Source of the DNA: Mesorhizobium sp. B2-1-8
Lineage (GTDB): Bacteria > Pseudomonadota > Alphaproteobacteria > Rhizobiales > Rhizobiaceae
Length of the DNA: 64,000 nt
NCBI RefSeq assembly: GCF_006442545.2
Contig: NZ_CP083952.1
Span: 4,503,501-4,567,500 of the forward strand
Direction of reading: 5' to 3'
In this document: positions 28,257-36,565 of the stretch, piece after piece
Layout of the letters: each line of letters opens with the position of its first letter
Numbering within the stretch: position 1 is the first letter of the stretch
Notes under the pieces: model-generated
Told to the model about the DNA's origin: nothing
The model's database searches: none
What the model saw: the letters and a program-made list of their open reading frames with translations, nothing else
Translations under genes and position numbers: made by a program

Positions 28257-28275
28257 TTGCAAAAATATCAGCTTG

Positions 28276-29529
28276 TTACAGCGAAGACGTGATCTGCAGC
28301 TCGCTGGCGCCGTCGAGCGCGTAGACGTCGTCGCGGAACTGGACGACGCCGGGTCCTGTCGACCAGGCCGAGAGATAGAGGAAATGCACCGGAACCGGGT
28401 TGGTGACCTGGATCGGCGTGTTCTGGCCGGTCTTGATCGCCGCCTCGAAATGCTGGCGATCCCAGCCGGGCGTGTCGCGCAGGATCCAGGTGACGAGGTC
28501 GCGCACGTTCTGAACGCGCACGCAGCCCGACGAATCGAAGCGCATCATCTTGCCGAACAGGCTCTGCTGCGGCGTGTCGTGCATGTAGACGCCGTCGGGG
28601 CTCGGGAAATTGATCTTGACCGACGCCATGGCGTTTTCCGAACCGGGATCCTGACGGAAACGGTACTTGGCGGCATCGTCGGTCGACCAGTCCACGTTCA
28701 TCGGATCGACTTCGCTGCCATCGGGCGCGAACAGGCGGATATGGCTGTTCTTGAGATAGTCGGGATCCTTCCGCATCAGCGGAATGATGTCCTTGCGCAC
28801 GATCGAGACCGGTGCGTTCCAGTACGGGTTGACGATGATCTCGTTGATCTTGGAATTGACGATCGGCGTCTGGCGATCGATCTTGCCGACGATCGCGGTG
28901 TGGCGAAGCACGACGCGGTCGTTCTCGACCGCTTCGACCTGCGCCGCCGGAATGTCGACCAGCACATAGCGGCTGCCCAACGTGCCGGCCTTCTCCTTCA
29001 GCCGCTGCAGGTTGGTCTGCAGCTGGCCGAGCCTGATCTGCGCCGAGACGTTCATCGCGGCGTAAGTGTACTTGCCCATCGAGCCGTCAGCCGGCAGGCC
29101 ATGGCGCAACTGGAAGCGCTTGACCGCCGAGTCGACATAGGAATCGAAAGCCGTCGAAATGCCGGCGCTCTGCGACAGGTCGCCCGCAATCATCAGGCGC
29201 TTGCGCAGCGGCACCACATCCGGATCGTCGACGCCGAGCTCAAGCTTCTTGGTCGCGGGAACGTCCGTCCAGCCACCCTGCCCGACAATGTTCTGATACT
29301 GCGCGACCGCCTGCTCGGTGAAGGCGACGGTCTGCGGGCTGAAGATCGGCAGCGTCGAGGCCACCTTGCCGCCTTCGCTTGCGCGCGCGTCGAACTGATC
29401 ATCCCAGTTGCCGCGCGCCGAGGATTTCAGGATATCCCCGATCACATCCTGCGCATTCGCACGACCGGCCACTACGGCGGCGGCGAGCGCGGAGGCTCCG
29501 GAAAGGAAAAGGCGGCGGCTGGTTCTCAT
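28276..29529 (-). CDS. L,D-transpeptidase (YkuD, YcbB type), LdtP-like
   Basis: A 417-aa periplasmic enzyme that forms 3-3 cross-links in peptidoglycan or attaches proteins to it. The N-terminus is a twin-arginine signal (TSRRLFLSGASALAAAVV). A peptidoglycan-binding domain follows at about residues 104-160 and the YkuD catalytic domain at ~185-360, with His317 and the nucleophile Cys336 in MRFDSSGCVRVQN. The start at 29529 gives the best signal; ATG 29544 is possible. The neighbouring MarR gene is its probable regulator (compare LdtR/LdtP of Liberibacter). Confidence 0.92.
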   Translation of the reverse strand: MRTSRRLFLSGASALAAAVVAGRANAQDVIGDILKSSARGNWDDQFDARASEGGKVASTLPIFSPQTVAFTEQAVAQYQNIVGQGGWTDVPATKKLELGVDDPDVVPLRKRLMIAGDLSQSAGISTAFDSYVDSAVKRFQLRHGLPADGSMGKYTYAAMNVSAQIRLGQLQTNLQRLKEKAGTLGSRYVLVDIPAAQVEAVENDRVVLRHTAIVGKIDRQTPIVNSKINEIIVNPYWNAPVSIVRKDIIPLMRKDPDYLKNSHIRLFAPDGSEVDPMNVDWSTDDAAKYRFRQDPGSENAMASVKINFPSPDGVYMHDTPQQSLFGKMMRFDSSGCVRVQNVRDLVTWILRDTPGWDRQHFEAAIKTGQNTPIQVTNPVPVHFLYLSAWSTGPGVVQFRDDVYALDGASELQITSSL

Positions 29530-29795
29530 GGACGTTCCAGACATTCTTGTAGCGTTCGATCACTTGCTGCGTCGATCATCGCGCGATCTCGCCCGCACTC
29601 TAAAATCGGCAATCTTAACAATTAGCCAACCATGGGCCGTATCACATTGGCGACAAAGCCAAGAGGCGCGATGCGGTTGCGGGTGGACGCATGGTCTTCA
29701 CCACAGCATCACTGCCACTCTCGGTTCCATTGGAATATGGCGGCAACGTGGCCTTGGCCCGTAATTTGCTTTGGCCGGACGCAAGAAAGAAAAGA
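29530..29795. other. Intergenic region carrying the transpeptidase promoter
   Basis: No coding region is supported here. The stretch must contain the promoter and leader of the minus-strand transpeptidase gene and, by analogy to Liberibacter, binding sites for LdtR. I could not pick an unambiguous operator by eye. Confidence 0.45.
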
Positions 29796-29816
29796 CCGGT
29801 GCTTTTCGGCACCGGC
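29785..29816 (-). terminator. Rho-independent terminator of ldtR
   Basis: On the minus strand a 7-bp stem (29796-29802 with 29809-29815) with a 6-nt loop is followed by the T-rich run TCTTTTCTTTCTT. It sits 60-odd bases past the ldtR stop, between ldtR and the transpeptidase promoter. Confidence 0.75.
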
Positions 29817-29878
29817 CCTGACTGGAGGTCGCTGTCATGGCCACGCTTCTGCGGCGCGGCTCCGTTTCCCGGATGGTC

Positions 29879-30394
29879 TTACATCCGGTAGGCGATGGTG
29901 TCGTTCCAGAAGCGGTCGAGCCGCTGCAGGGCGCGGTTCATCTGCTTGAACTCGTCAGTGTTGATGCCGCCGACCTGTTCGATCGAGCCGACATGACGCT
30001 CATAGAGGCCGGCAACCACATCAGCCACTTCATTGCCCTTCGGCGTCAGCGAGACGCGGACCGAACGGCGGTCGATGCGCGAGCGCTGGTGGTTGATGAA
30101 GCCGAGATCGACCAGCTTCTTCAGATTGTAGGAGACGTTCGAGCCGAGATAGTAGCCACGCGAGCGCAGTTCGCCGGCGGTCAGCTCGGAATTGCCGATG
30201 TTGAAGAGCAGCAGCGCCTGGATGGCATTGATGTCGGAACGGCCGTTGCGGTCGAATTCGTCCTTGATGACATCGAGCAGACGGCGGTGCAGACGCTCGA
30301 CCAGCTGCAGCGATTCCATGTACAGGGAACGGATAGCCTCGCGGCGATCGTCGGAAACGTTGGCGGTCTTCGCCGCCGGACGCGAATTGATCAT
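29879..30394 (-). CDS. ldtR: MarR-family regulator LdtR
   Basis: A 171-aa winged-helix repressor or activator. The core shows ALLLFNIGNSELTAGELRSR, the recognition region YYLGSNVSYNLKKLVDLGF and the wing RSRIDRRSVRVSLTPKG. In Candidatus Liberibacter and Sinorhizobium, LdtR controls the neighbouring L,D-transpeptidase and stress tolerance; the same adjacency is present here. It ends at a terminator, so each gene has its own transcription unit. Its start lies 342 bases from the DUF6163 gene, a gap that includes a 101-bp palindromic element. Confidence 0.9.
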   Translation of the reverse strand: MINSRPAAKTANVSDDRREAIRSLYMESLQLVERLHRRLLDVIKDEFDRNGRSDINAIQALLLFNIGNSELTAGELRSRGYYLGSNVSYNLKKLVDLGFINHQRSRIDRRSVRVSLTPKGNEVADVVAGLYERHVGSIEQVGGINTDEFKQMNRALQRLDRFWNDTIAYRM

Positions 30395-30635
30395 TGTCTT
30401 TGCCTCTCGTTTGTCGCCCTGGTGATTTTTTGTTTTTCACCTTGATCGCGACACTATCGAATACTCATAAAATTCGACTTAAACGCTAGGGCTAACAAGA
30501 GCTTACCGGTAAGAGGTTTCGCAAGACGCTTAACGAACGGTCACCCGAGCAAGGATGATTAACCTAAAGATTTAGGCAACGATCGCCGGGGCGGATTCGA
30601 GCGATCGCCAACTCATCAATGCGTACATTGGCTTT
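30395..30635. other. ldtR upstream region
   Basis: Non-coding and AT-richer than its surroundings (around 30420-30560). It should hold the ldtR promoter and probably autoregulatory sites. No ORF or structured RNA is recognised in it. Confidence 0.45.
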
Positions 30636-30736
30636 ACAGCATGTCGCGGCGAATAGGATTCGCCCGACCTGCTGTAAGCTTCTGATTTTATGCATGTCGT
30701 TATCCCGGAACCGAAAACACTTCCGGGCGACATGCA
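30636..30736. repeat. 101-bp two-palindrome element, copy 1 (RIME-like)
   Basis: It consists of two imperfect palindromes: ACAGCATGTCG ... CGACCTGCTGT (30636-30675) and TGCATGTCGTTATCCC ... GGGCGACATGCA (30691-30736), joined by AAGCTTCTGATTTTA. It is nearly identical to copies at 34529 and 40782 and ends immediately before the stop codon of the DUF6163 gene. Its size and layout match the rhizobial RIME elements as I recall them. Confidence 0.9.
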
Positions 30737-31159
30737 CTAGTGCCGTGCCGGGCGTTTCTGCAGGTAGATGACGACGCGAAAGACGATGTAGAGCAGCGCC
30801 ACGCAGGCATGCGAGACGATGATCAGGGGACGATGGCCGAAAAGCTCGGGAAAGCCGGCATACATGACGATCTCGGTGACCGCGCATATGAACCAGATCA
30901 CCGGCCCCCAGGACGCCAGCATCCACAATCCCGCCGCAGCGAAGGGAAAGAACACGGCGAGCATCACCGCCGCCACCTGCCAATGCACCGGCATGAGGTC
31001 GAAGCGCCACAGCGAGCCCGGATAGAATCCGATCAGCTTGATCCAGTACAGGACGCCGAACATAAGGCAGTAGCCCGCGATGACGCGCTGGAACCAGGCG
31101 AAGATCACCTCCACCGTCGAGGGCTGCAGAACGACGCGTCTCGATGTCACCTCGCTCAC
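30737..31159 (-). CDS. DUF6163 family membrane protein
   Basis: A 140-aa protein with four membrane helices (about residues 22-44, 60-80, 85-103 and 110-130), Trp-rich, as in the DUF6163 family of Rhizobiales. Function unknown. It starts with GTG, overlapping the stop of the upstream CoA hydrolase gene by four bases. A 101-bp palindromic element follows its stop codon without a gap. It is recalled near ldtR and hemB in related genomes, so a link to envelope stress is possible but unproven. Confidence 0.8.
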   Translation of the reverse strand: MSEVTSRRVVLQPSTVEVIFAWFQRVIAGYCLMFGVLYWIKLIGFYPGSLWRFDLMPVHWQVAAVMLAVFFPFAAAGLWMLASWGPVIWFICAVTEIVMYAGFPELFGHRPLIIVSHACVALLYIVFRVVIYLQKRPARH

Positions 31160-32196
31160 AGCTCAAGCTCCCGATCGCCGAGCGGAGAAAAATAGGCCCC
31201 GACATCCGCCTCGCTGACCGCATCGATCTTAGGCGGCCGCCATTGCGGCTTCGAGCCCTTGTCGATGATGGCGGCGCGGATGCCTTCGTAGAAATCGTGG
31301 CCGGCCAGCATGCGGTTCAGGATGCGGAACTCCATTCTCATGCAGTCGTCCATCGACAATGTCAGCCCGGCGCTGATCTGGCGCCAGGCGACCCGAAGGC
31401 TGGTCGGAGAGCGCATGCGGATCGTCGCCAGCGTCCTGGCCGCGAATTCGTCCTTGCCCGCGCGATCCAGGCTGTCGATGAGATCCGGCAGCGACGGTTG
31501 GGCGAAATGGCGGGCGATCGCCTCCAGGATCGGCCTGTCGGTCTCCCGCTTGGCCGGAACAAAGAAACCGCGCAGCACCGATTCCGGATCGCCCGTCAGT
31601 ACCAGCCGGTCGAGGACGCTTGCCTGGTCTTCGGCCTTGATGGTGTGGGTGGCCAGCCCCGACCACAGCGCATCGCCATGGCGGATGCGGTTTCCGGTCA
31701 GCGCCAGATACATGCCGAAGGAACCGCCAAGATCCGGCAGCAGATGACTGGCGCCGACATCAGGGAAAAAGCCGATGCCGACCTCCGGCATGGCGAACTG
31801 CGCATTCTCGGTCATCACCCGGTGCGAACCGTGGAAGGAAATGCCGACCCCGCCGCCCATGACGATGCCATCGATGAGCGCCACATAGGGTTTCTCGAAA
31901 CGGGCGATATAGGCGTTGAGCCGATACTCGTCGGCGAAGAACTCGACCGGCGGCTTTCCGGCCCGGCCTGCTTCGTAGATGTGCAGGATATCGCCTCCGG
32001 CCGAAAACGCCCTGCCCTCCGCCTTGACGACAACGACATCCACACCGTCGTCGCGCTCCCAGGACCGCAGCGCCTTGTCCAGCGCCTTGACCATGCGATG
32101 GGTAACGGCATTGAGCGCCTGCGGCCGCGTCAGCGTGACGACGCCGGCCCTGCCCAACCTTTCGAAGCGAATTTCGTCGCCTCCACCAAAATCCAT
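31156..32196 (-). CDS. Enoyl-CoA hydratase/isomerase family, 3-hydroxyisobutyryl-CoA hydrolase-like
   Basis: A 346-aa crotonase-fold enzyme. The oxyanion-hole region is GRAFSAGGDILHIYEAG near residue 63; the later block GGGVGISFHGSHRVMTE then FAMPEVGIGFFPDVGAS carries the Glu/Asp pair typical of 3-hydroxyisobutyryl-CoA hydrolases of valine degradation. The length (about 345-350) also fits that subgroup rather than 260-aa hydratases. It forms a coupled pair with the DUF6163 gene, and its divergent neighbour is the DUF2066 gene. Confidence 0.88.
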   Translation of the reverse strand: MDFGGGDEIRFERLGRAGVVTLTRPQALNAVTHRMVKALDKALRSWERDDGVDVVVVKAEGRAFSAGGDILHIYEAGRAGKPPVEFFADEYRLNAYIARFEKPYVALIDGIVMGGGVGISFHGSHRVMTENAQFAMPEVGIGFFPDVGASHLLPDLGGSFGMYLALTGNRIRHGDALWSGLATHTIKAEDQASVLDRLVLTGDPESVLRGFFVPAKRETDRPILEAIARHFAQPSLPDLIDSLDRAGKDEFAARTLATIRMRSPTSLRVAWRQISAGLTLSMDDCMRMEFRILNRMLAGHDFYEGIRAAIIDKGSKPQWRPPKIDAVSEADVGAYFSPLGDRELEL

Positions 32197-32359
32197 CGCC
32201 AGAGAATCCTTGTCCCCGCGCCTGCGGGACTGAAGTGCTAAAGGCGGCGCATGGGTGCGTCAATGGCAGCGGCCTGTCGGCCGCGGTCTTGGCGGCAAGC
32301 GGTGGCCGATGCTAGACGTTGGCGGCCATTACGACAGGCCACGAGCGGGATAGTGAGCC

Positions 32360-33181
32360 ATGCCGCAGTTTTTGCGCCTTGCCCTTGTTCTGAGTTGCCT
32401 GTCGGCGTTGTGGGCAAGCAATGTCTCCGCCAGGGCGGCCGACCTTGGCGACCTTTACCAGTCGCAGACCATCGTCACCGGCCAGGGTGAAGAAAACCGC
32501 CAGCTCGGCTTCAGGATTTGCCTCGACAAAGTCCTGATCCGGGTTTCCGGCGATCAGCGGCTGCTTGCCAGACGCGAAATGGACGCGCTGCGCGACAAGG
32601 CCGGCAGCTTTGTCGACAGCTTTCGCTACCGCGACCGGCTGGAGGGCATTCCGATCCATGACGAGCAAGGCACGCATGACCGGCCGCATGATCTCACCTG
32701 CTTCTACAAACCTGATGTGATCGACAAGCTGCTGGCGTCGCTCGGCAGCAGGCCCTGGCTTGGCGAACGGCCGACGCTCACCGTCTTTCTCACGACTGAA
32801 CAAGGCGCTCGGCATTTCGTTCTGACCGCCGAGGAAGGGCGTGGCGAGACAATGCGCGAATCTTTCGTCAATGCCACCGGTCCGATGCTGATGCATGTTG
32901 TCTTTCCGAAGGCCGCACAGCTGAGCGACCTGGGCGAAGAAGCGCTGCGGGCGGCCGACATGGCGAAACTGGATCGGCTGGCCAAACAAGCCGGAGGCGA
33001 CCGAGCGCTCGCCGGCAGCATCGTATGGAGCGATGAGGAGCTAGGCTGGATCGCCGATTGGCGACTGGCCGATCACGGCAAGACCTATCGTTGGCAGGTG
33101 CGCGGTGTCAGCTTCGACGAGGCGTTTCGTGTGGCAATCGGAGGCGCGGCACAGATCCTTTCGGGCAATGGGCACCCCTGA
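32360..33181 (+). CDS. DUF2066 periplasmic protein
   Basis: A 273-aa exported protein. The signal peptide covers residues 1-27 (RLALVLSCLSALWAS, then ARA-AD). The mature protein starts DLGDLYQSQTIVTGQGEENR and continues with FRICLDKVLIRVSGDQRLL, the DUF2066 hallmark region; a second conserved block is LTVFLTTEQGARHFVL. Function is unknown for the family. It stands divergent to the CoA hydrolase gene and 113 bases before hemB, which has its own ribosome-binding site. Confidence 0.85.
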   Translation: MPQFLRLALVLSCLSALWASNVSARAADLGDLYQSQTIVTGQGEENRQLGFRICLDKVLIRVSGDQRLLARREMDALRDKAGSFVDSFRYRDRLEGIPIHDEQGTHDRPHDLTCFYKPDVIDKLLASLGSRPWLGERPTLTVFLTTEQGARHFVLTAEEGRGETMRESFVNATGPMLMHVVFPKAAQLSDLGEEALRAADMAKLDRLAKQAGGDRALAGSIVWSDEELGWIADWRLADHGKTYRWQVRGVSFDEAFRVAIGGAAQILSGNGHP

Positions 33182-33294
33182 CCCAACAGGCGTGGAGGGA
33201 CAGCGCTGTGGCAGCTTTCGACACTGGCACAAACGTGTCGCATTGGTCAGCACCAAGGGCTCGTGGTAAAAGCTGCCGATCCGGAGTTTTGGCC

Positions 33295-34326
33295 ATGAAC
33301 AAATTCACCCCAGCAAAACCCGCCGGCGCGCGCAGCGTCGACGACGTCACCGGCAGCCGCCGCCTGCGCCGCATGCGCAAGGCCGACTGGTCGCGCCGGC
33401 TCGTGCAGGAGAACAGGCTTTCGGTCGACGACCTGATCTGGCCGATCTTCGTCGTCGAGGGCAGGAATGTCCGCGAACCGATCGCCGCCATGCCCGGCGT
33501 CTTTCGCCTGTCGGTCGACCTTGCGGTCAAGGAGGCCGAACGCGCGGCCAAGCTCGGCATTCCGGCTCTTGCCACCTTCCCCAATGTCGATCTCGGCCTG
33601 CGCGACCAGACCGGTTCCCACATCCTCGACCCCGACAATGTCATCAACCGCGCCACCCGCGCGATAAAGGACGCGGTGCCCGAGATCGGCATCATCACCG
33701 ACGCGGCGCTCGACCCATTCACCAGCCATGGCCATGACGGCATCCTGCGCGACGGCATCATCGTCAATGACGAGACCGTGGAACAGGTCGCGGCGGCGGC
33801 CGTCATTCAGGCTGCCGCCGGCGCCGACATCATCGCGCCGTCCGACATGATGGACGGCCGTATCGGTGCCATCCGGGACGCCCTCGACGCCAGCGGTTTT
33901 CAGGACGTGGCGATCATGTCCTACGCCACCAAATTCGCCTCGGCCTTCTACGGCCCCTATCGCGAAGCGGTCGGCACCGCCGGGCTGCTCAAGGGCGACA
34001 AGAAGACCTACTATATCGATCACGCCAATTCGGACGAGGCGGTGCGCGAGGCCGAACAAGACATCGCCGAGGGCGCCGACATGCTGATGGTCAAGCCCGG
34101 CCTGCCCTATCTCGACATCATCCGCCGGCTGAAGGACGAATTCCAGATGCCGACCTTCGCCTATCAGGTGTCTGGCGAATATTCGATGATCAAGGCGGCC
34201 GGCGCCAATGGCTGGATCGATGGCGAGAAGGCGATGCTGGAATCGCTGCTGGCTTTCAAGCGTGCCGGCTGCGACGGTATCCTGACCTATTTCGCTCCCG
34301 AAGTGGCTGTTATACTGAAAGGATAG
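33295..34326 (+). CDS. hemB: Delta-aminolevulinic acid dehydratase (porphobilinogen synthase)
   Basis: Condenses two aminolevulinate molecules to porphobilinogen in haem and corrinoid synthesis. In this 343-aa protein the Schiff-base lysines are Lys213 (MSYATKFASAFYG) and Lys267 (ADMLMVKPGLPY). The metal site reads TDAALDPFTSHGHDG (residues ~135-149): Asp replaces the Cys ligands of zinc enzymes, so this is the Mg2+/K+-type known from Bradyrhizobium. The start at 33295 follows CGGAG; the frame is open to 33058. A terminator hairpin follows at 34344. Confidence 0.96.
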   Translation: MNKFTPAKPAGARSVDDVTGSRRLRRMRKADWSRRLVQENRLSVDDLIWPIFVVEGRNVREPIAAMPGVFRLSVDLAVKEAERAAKLGIPALATFPNVDLGLRDQTGSHILDPDNVINRATRAIKDAVPEIGIITDAALDPFTSHGHDGILRDGIIVNDETVEQVAAAAVIQAAAGADIIAPSDMMDGRIGAIRDALDASGFQDVAIMSYATKFASAFYGPYREAVGTAGLLKGDKKTYYIDHANSDEAVREAEQDIAEGADMLMVKPGLPYLDIIRRLKDEFQMPTFAYQVSGEYSMIKAAGANGWIDGEKAMLESLLAFKRAGCDGILTYFAPEVAVILKG

Positions 34327-34343
34327 ATCCTGCCATTTCAGGC

Positions 34344-34365
34344 ACCGGCAAGCGATTTTGCCGGT
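34344..34365 (+). terminator. hemB terminator
   Basis: ACCGGCAA (34344-34351) pairs with TTGCCGGT (34358-34365) around a 6-nt loop, 17 bases past the hemB stop, followed by CCTCTTCTC. The T content is modest but the placement is right. Confidence 0.6.
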
Positions 34366-34371
34366 CCTCTT

Positions 34372-34437
34372 CTCACGGTCGAGGTCATCGACCCGTTCAG
34401 CAACCACATCCGCTTCATGGAACGCACCGGCGAATAA
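34372..34437 (+). pseudogene. C-terminal remnant of a glyoxalase/VOC-family gene
   Basis: The reading frame ending in TAA at 34435-34437 encodes a tail of the form TVEVIDPFSNHIRFMERTGE, which matches the last strand and turn of VOC-family proteins (D-P-F-x-N-x-x-x-F). Nothing recognisable of the rest of the domain lies upstream; the hemB terminator is there instead. I read it as a deletion scar at the hemB end of the accessory block. Confidence 0.5.
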
Positions 34438-34528
34438 GCTGATATGGCGGATGCCGAGACAGCGCCAACACCATTGATCGCGGAATTTTCCGGGCATCAC
34501 TTGGCGGTGAGGTCCAAGCACGCGCCTT

Positions 34529-34629
34529 ACAGCATGTCGCTGCGAATAGGATTCGCCCGACCTGCTGTAAGCTTCTGATTTTATGCGTGTCGTTATCCCG
34601 GAACCGAGGACACTTCCGGGCGACATGCA
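34529..34629. repeat. 101-bp two-palindrome element, copy 2 (RIME-like)
   Basis: Same layout and length as the copies at 30636 and 40782, with only scattered differences (for example CGCTGCGAATAGG for CGCGGCGAATAGG). It lies between the VOC remnant and the promoter of the DHFR-like gene, away from any stop codon. Confidence 0.9.
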
Positions 34630-34715
34630 ATGGGTCCGGAAAATACCGCTTGCAATTAGCAATCAGTTTGCTACAAGAAACCAATTGCAAAATAAGAGTG
34701 GTTTAGGAGGTTCCC

Positions 34716-35360
34716 GTGCCCAAACTTCGCGTCAACGCTTTCAGCTTGTCCCTCGACGGCTACGGCGCCGGTCCCGAACAGAGCCTGGAAAATCCACTCG
34801 GTGTCGGCGGACCGGCCCTGCACAAATGGGCTTTCAGCACCCGCACTTTCCGCAAGATGTTTGGCGAGGAAGGTGGCGAGACGGGCGTCGACGAAGACTT
34901 TGCGGCGCGCAGCTTCGAGAACCTCGGCGCCTGGATCCTCGGCCGCAACATGTTCGGCCCAATCCGGGGCGAATGGCCTGATGACAAGTGGAAAGGCTGG
35001 TGGGGCGACAACCCGCCGTACCATGTGCCTGTTTTCGTACTGACCCACCACAAGCGGGCGCCCATAGCCATGGAAGGCGGCACGACCTTCCATTTCGTCA
35101 CCGACGGCATCCATTCGGCGCTCGAGCAGGCGAAATCGGCGGCCGGCGGCAAGGACGTGCGGGTCGGCGGCGGCGTCTCCACCATCCGGCAATATCTGCA
35201 GGAGAAACTCATCGACGAGATGCACCTGGCGATCTCGCCGGTGCTGCTTGGCAGGGGCGAGAACCTTTTTGCCGGCCTCGACACGCCCAAGCTCGGTTAT
35301 CAGTGCACCGAGCAGGCGGCAACGGCGCTGGCCACCCACGTGGTCATCAAGCGAGCCTAG
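34716..35360 (+). CDS. Dihydrofolate reductase-like protein (RibD C-terminal domain)
   Basis: A 214-aa single-domain protein of the RibD-C/DHFR-like superfamily. It shows NAFSLSLDGYGAGPEQSLEN at the start, LGRNMFGPIRGEW, and the nucleotide-binding GGVSTIRQYLQEKLIDEMHL near residue 150. Stand-alone members are NADPH-dependent reductases of mostly unknown substrate. The GTG start at 34716 lies five bases after a perfect AGGAGG. It lies in the accessory block and converges on the ppk2 gene across a bipartite repeat. Confidence 0.88.
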   Translation: MPKLRVNAFSLSLDGYGAGPEQSLENPLGVGGPALHKWAFSTRTFRKMFGEEGGETGVDEDFAARSFENLGAWILGRNMFGPIRGEWPDDKWKGWWGDNPPYHVPVFVLTHHKRAPIAMEGGTTFHFVTDGIHSALEQAKSAAGGKDVRVGGGVSTIRQYLQEKLIDEMHLAISPVLLGRGENLFAGLDTPKLGYQCTEQAATALATHVVIKRA

Positions 35361-35380
35361 GCGGAGCGCTTGGTACAGGC

Positions 35381-35634
35381 CCCTTTCTCCCCGTCACTAT
35401 ACGGGGAGAAATGTCCGGCAGGACAATGAGGGGCAGCGCCGCCGAACGAAGATTGCCTTGTCCGACAACACCGCCGATTACAAAAATAGCTCAGAATACG
35501 TTCGGTCCACGCAGCGATTTGGCCGGGTTTAACTTGTAGAAGCTGGCGCCGCCCCTCATCTGCCTGCCCGTCCTCCGCAGCAGCTGCGGAGGGTGGACCG
35601 GCACCTTCTCCCCGTATAGTGACGGGGAGAAGGG
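35381..35634. repeat. Bipartite palindromic element B1
   Basis: Two inverted units flank about 100 variable bases. Left unit 35381-35443: hairpin TTCTCCCCGT/ACGGGGAGAA plus a tail with GTCCGGCAGGACAATGAGG. Right unit 35545-35634 (read on the minus strand): the same hairpin plus tail GGTGCCG ... GGCAGATGAGGGGC. The right tail is interrupted by an extra perfect 9-bp hairpin at 35572-35592. It lies between two convergent genes. Confidence 0.9.
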
Positions 35635-35644
35635 AATATCTGTC

Positions 35645-36565
35645 TCAATACTTCTCCGGCACGTAAAGCTCGCGCGGCAGGACCTGGCGTTCGTATTCGG
35701 GGTTGAAGACGCGCTCCGGCAGCGTGATCTCCTCGTGCGGCACGTCTTCGTACGGCAGCTGCTTCAGCAGATGATCGATACAGTTCAGGCGCGCGCGCTT
35801 CTTGTCGTTGCCCTCGACGATGAACCACGGCGCCTCGGGGATGTTGGTGCGGGCGAAGGTCTCCTCCTTGGCCTTGGTGTATTGTTCCCAGCGCACCCGC
35901 GACTGCAGGTCCATCGGCGACAGCTTCCACTGCTTCATCGGGTCGTGGATGCGCATCAGGAAGCGCATCTGCTGTTCCTCGTCGGTGATCGAGAACCAGT
36001 ATTTGACCACGGTGATACCCGAGCGCACCAGCATGCGCTCGAACTCCGGCACGTCATGGAAGAACTCCTCGACTTGCTCGGGGTTGGCAAAGCCCATCAC
36101 CCGTTCGACGCCGGAACGGTTGTACCAGGAGCGGTCGAGCAACACGATCTCGCCGCCTGCCGGCAAATGCGGGACATAGCGCTGGAAATACCATTGCGAC
36201 TTCTCGCGTTCGGTCGGCGCCGGAAGCGCCACGACGCGGCAGATGCGCGGATTGAGCCGTTGGGTGATGCGCTTGATGACGCCGCCCTTGCCGGCGGAGT
36301 CACGGCCCTCGAAAATCACCACCAGTTTCTTCTTGTGATAGGCGACCCAGGATTGCAGCTTGATCAATTCGGACTGGAGGCTGATCAGGTCGCGAAAATA
36401 CTGCATCCGATCGATCGAAGGCGGATGCGAGTTCTTGTAGATCTTGGCGATCTCCATCGACAGCGCCGGCTCCGACAATTCGAGCTCATAATCTTCGTCG
36501 AGCGTGTCGGCGAGCTCGGCTTCGAGCCAGTCCTTGGCAGGGGAATTCTGTTTCAGCTCGGTCAT
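35645..36565 (-). CDS. ppk2: Polyphosphate kinase 2 family protein
   Basis: A 306-aa cytoplasmic enzyme that transfers phosphate between polyphosphate and nucleotides. Walker A is FEGRDSAGKGGVIKR (residues ~85-99), Walker B is VLLDRSWYNRSGVERVMGF near 141, and the lid/basic segment PAPTEREKSQWYFQRYV sits between them. The single PPK2 domain and length suggest class I. The start follows a Lys/Asn-rich N-terminus. The enzyme lies in the accessory block; a role in energy or stress storage is inferred from the family. Confidence 0.93.
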   Translation of the reverse strand: MTELKQNSPAKDWLEAELADTLDEDYELELSEPALSMEIAKIYKNSHPPSIDRMQYFRDLISLQSELIKLQSWVAYHKKKLVVIFEGRDSAGKGGVIKRITQRLNPRICRVVALPAPTEREKSQWYFQRYVPHLPAGGEIVLLDRSWYNRSGVERVMGFANPEQVEEFFHDVPEFERMLVRSGITVVKYWFSITDEEQQMRFLMRIHDPMKQWKLSPMDLQSRVRWEQYTKAKEETFARTNIPEAPWFIVEGNDKKRARLNCIDHLLKQLPYEDVPHEEITLPERVFNPEYERQVLPRELYVPEKY

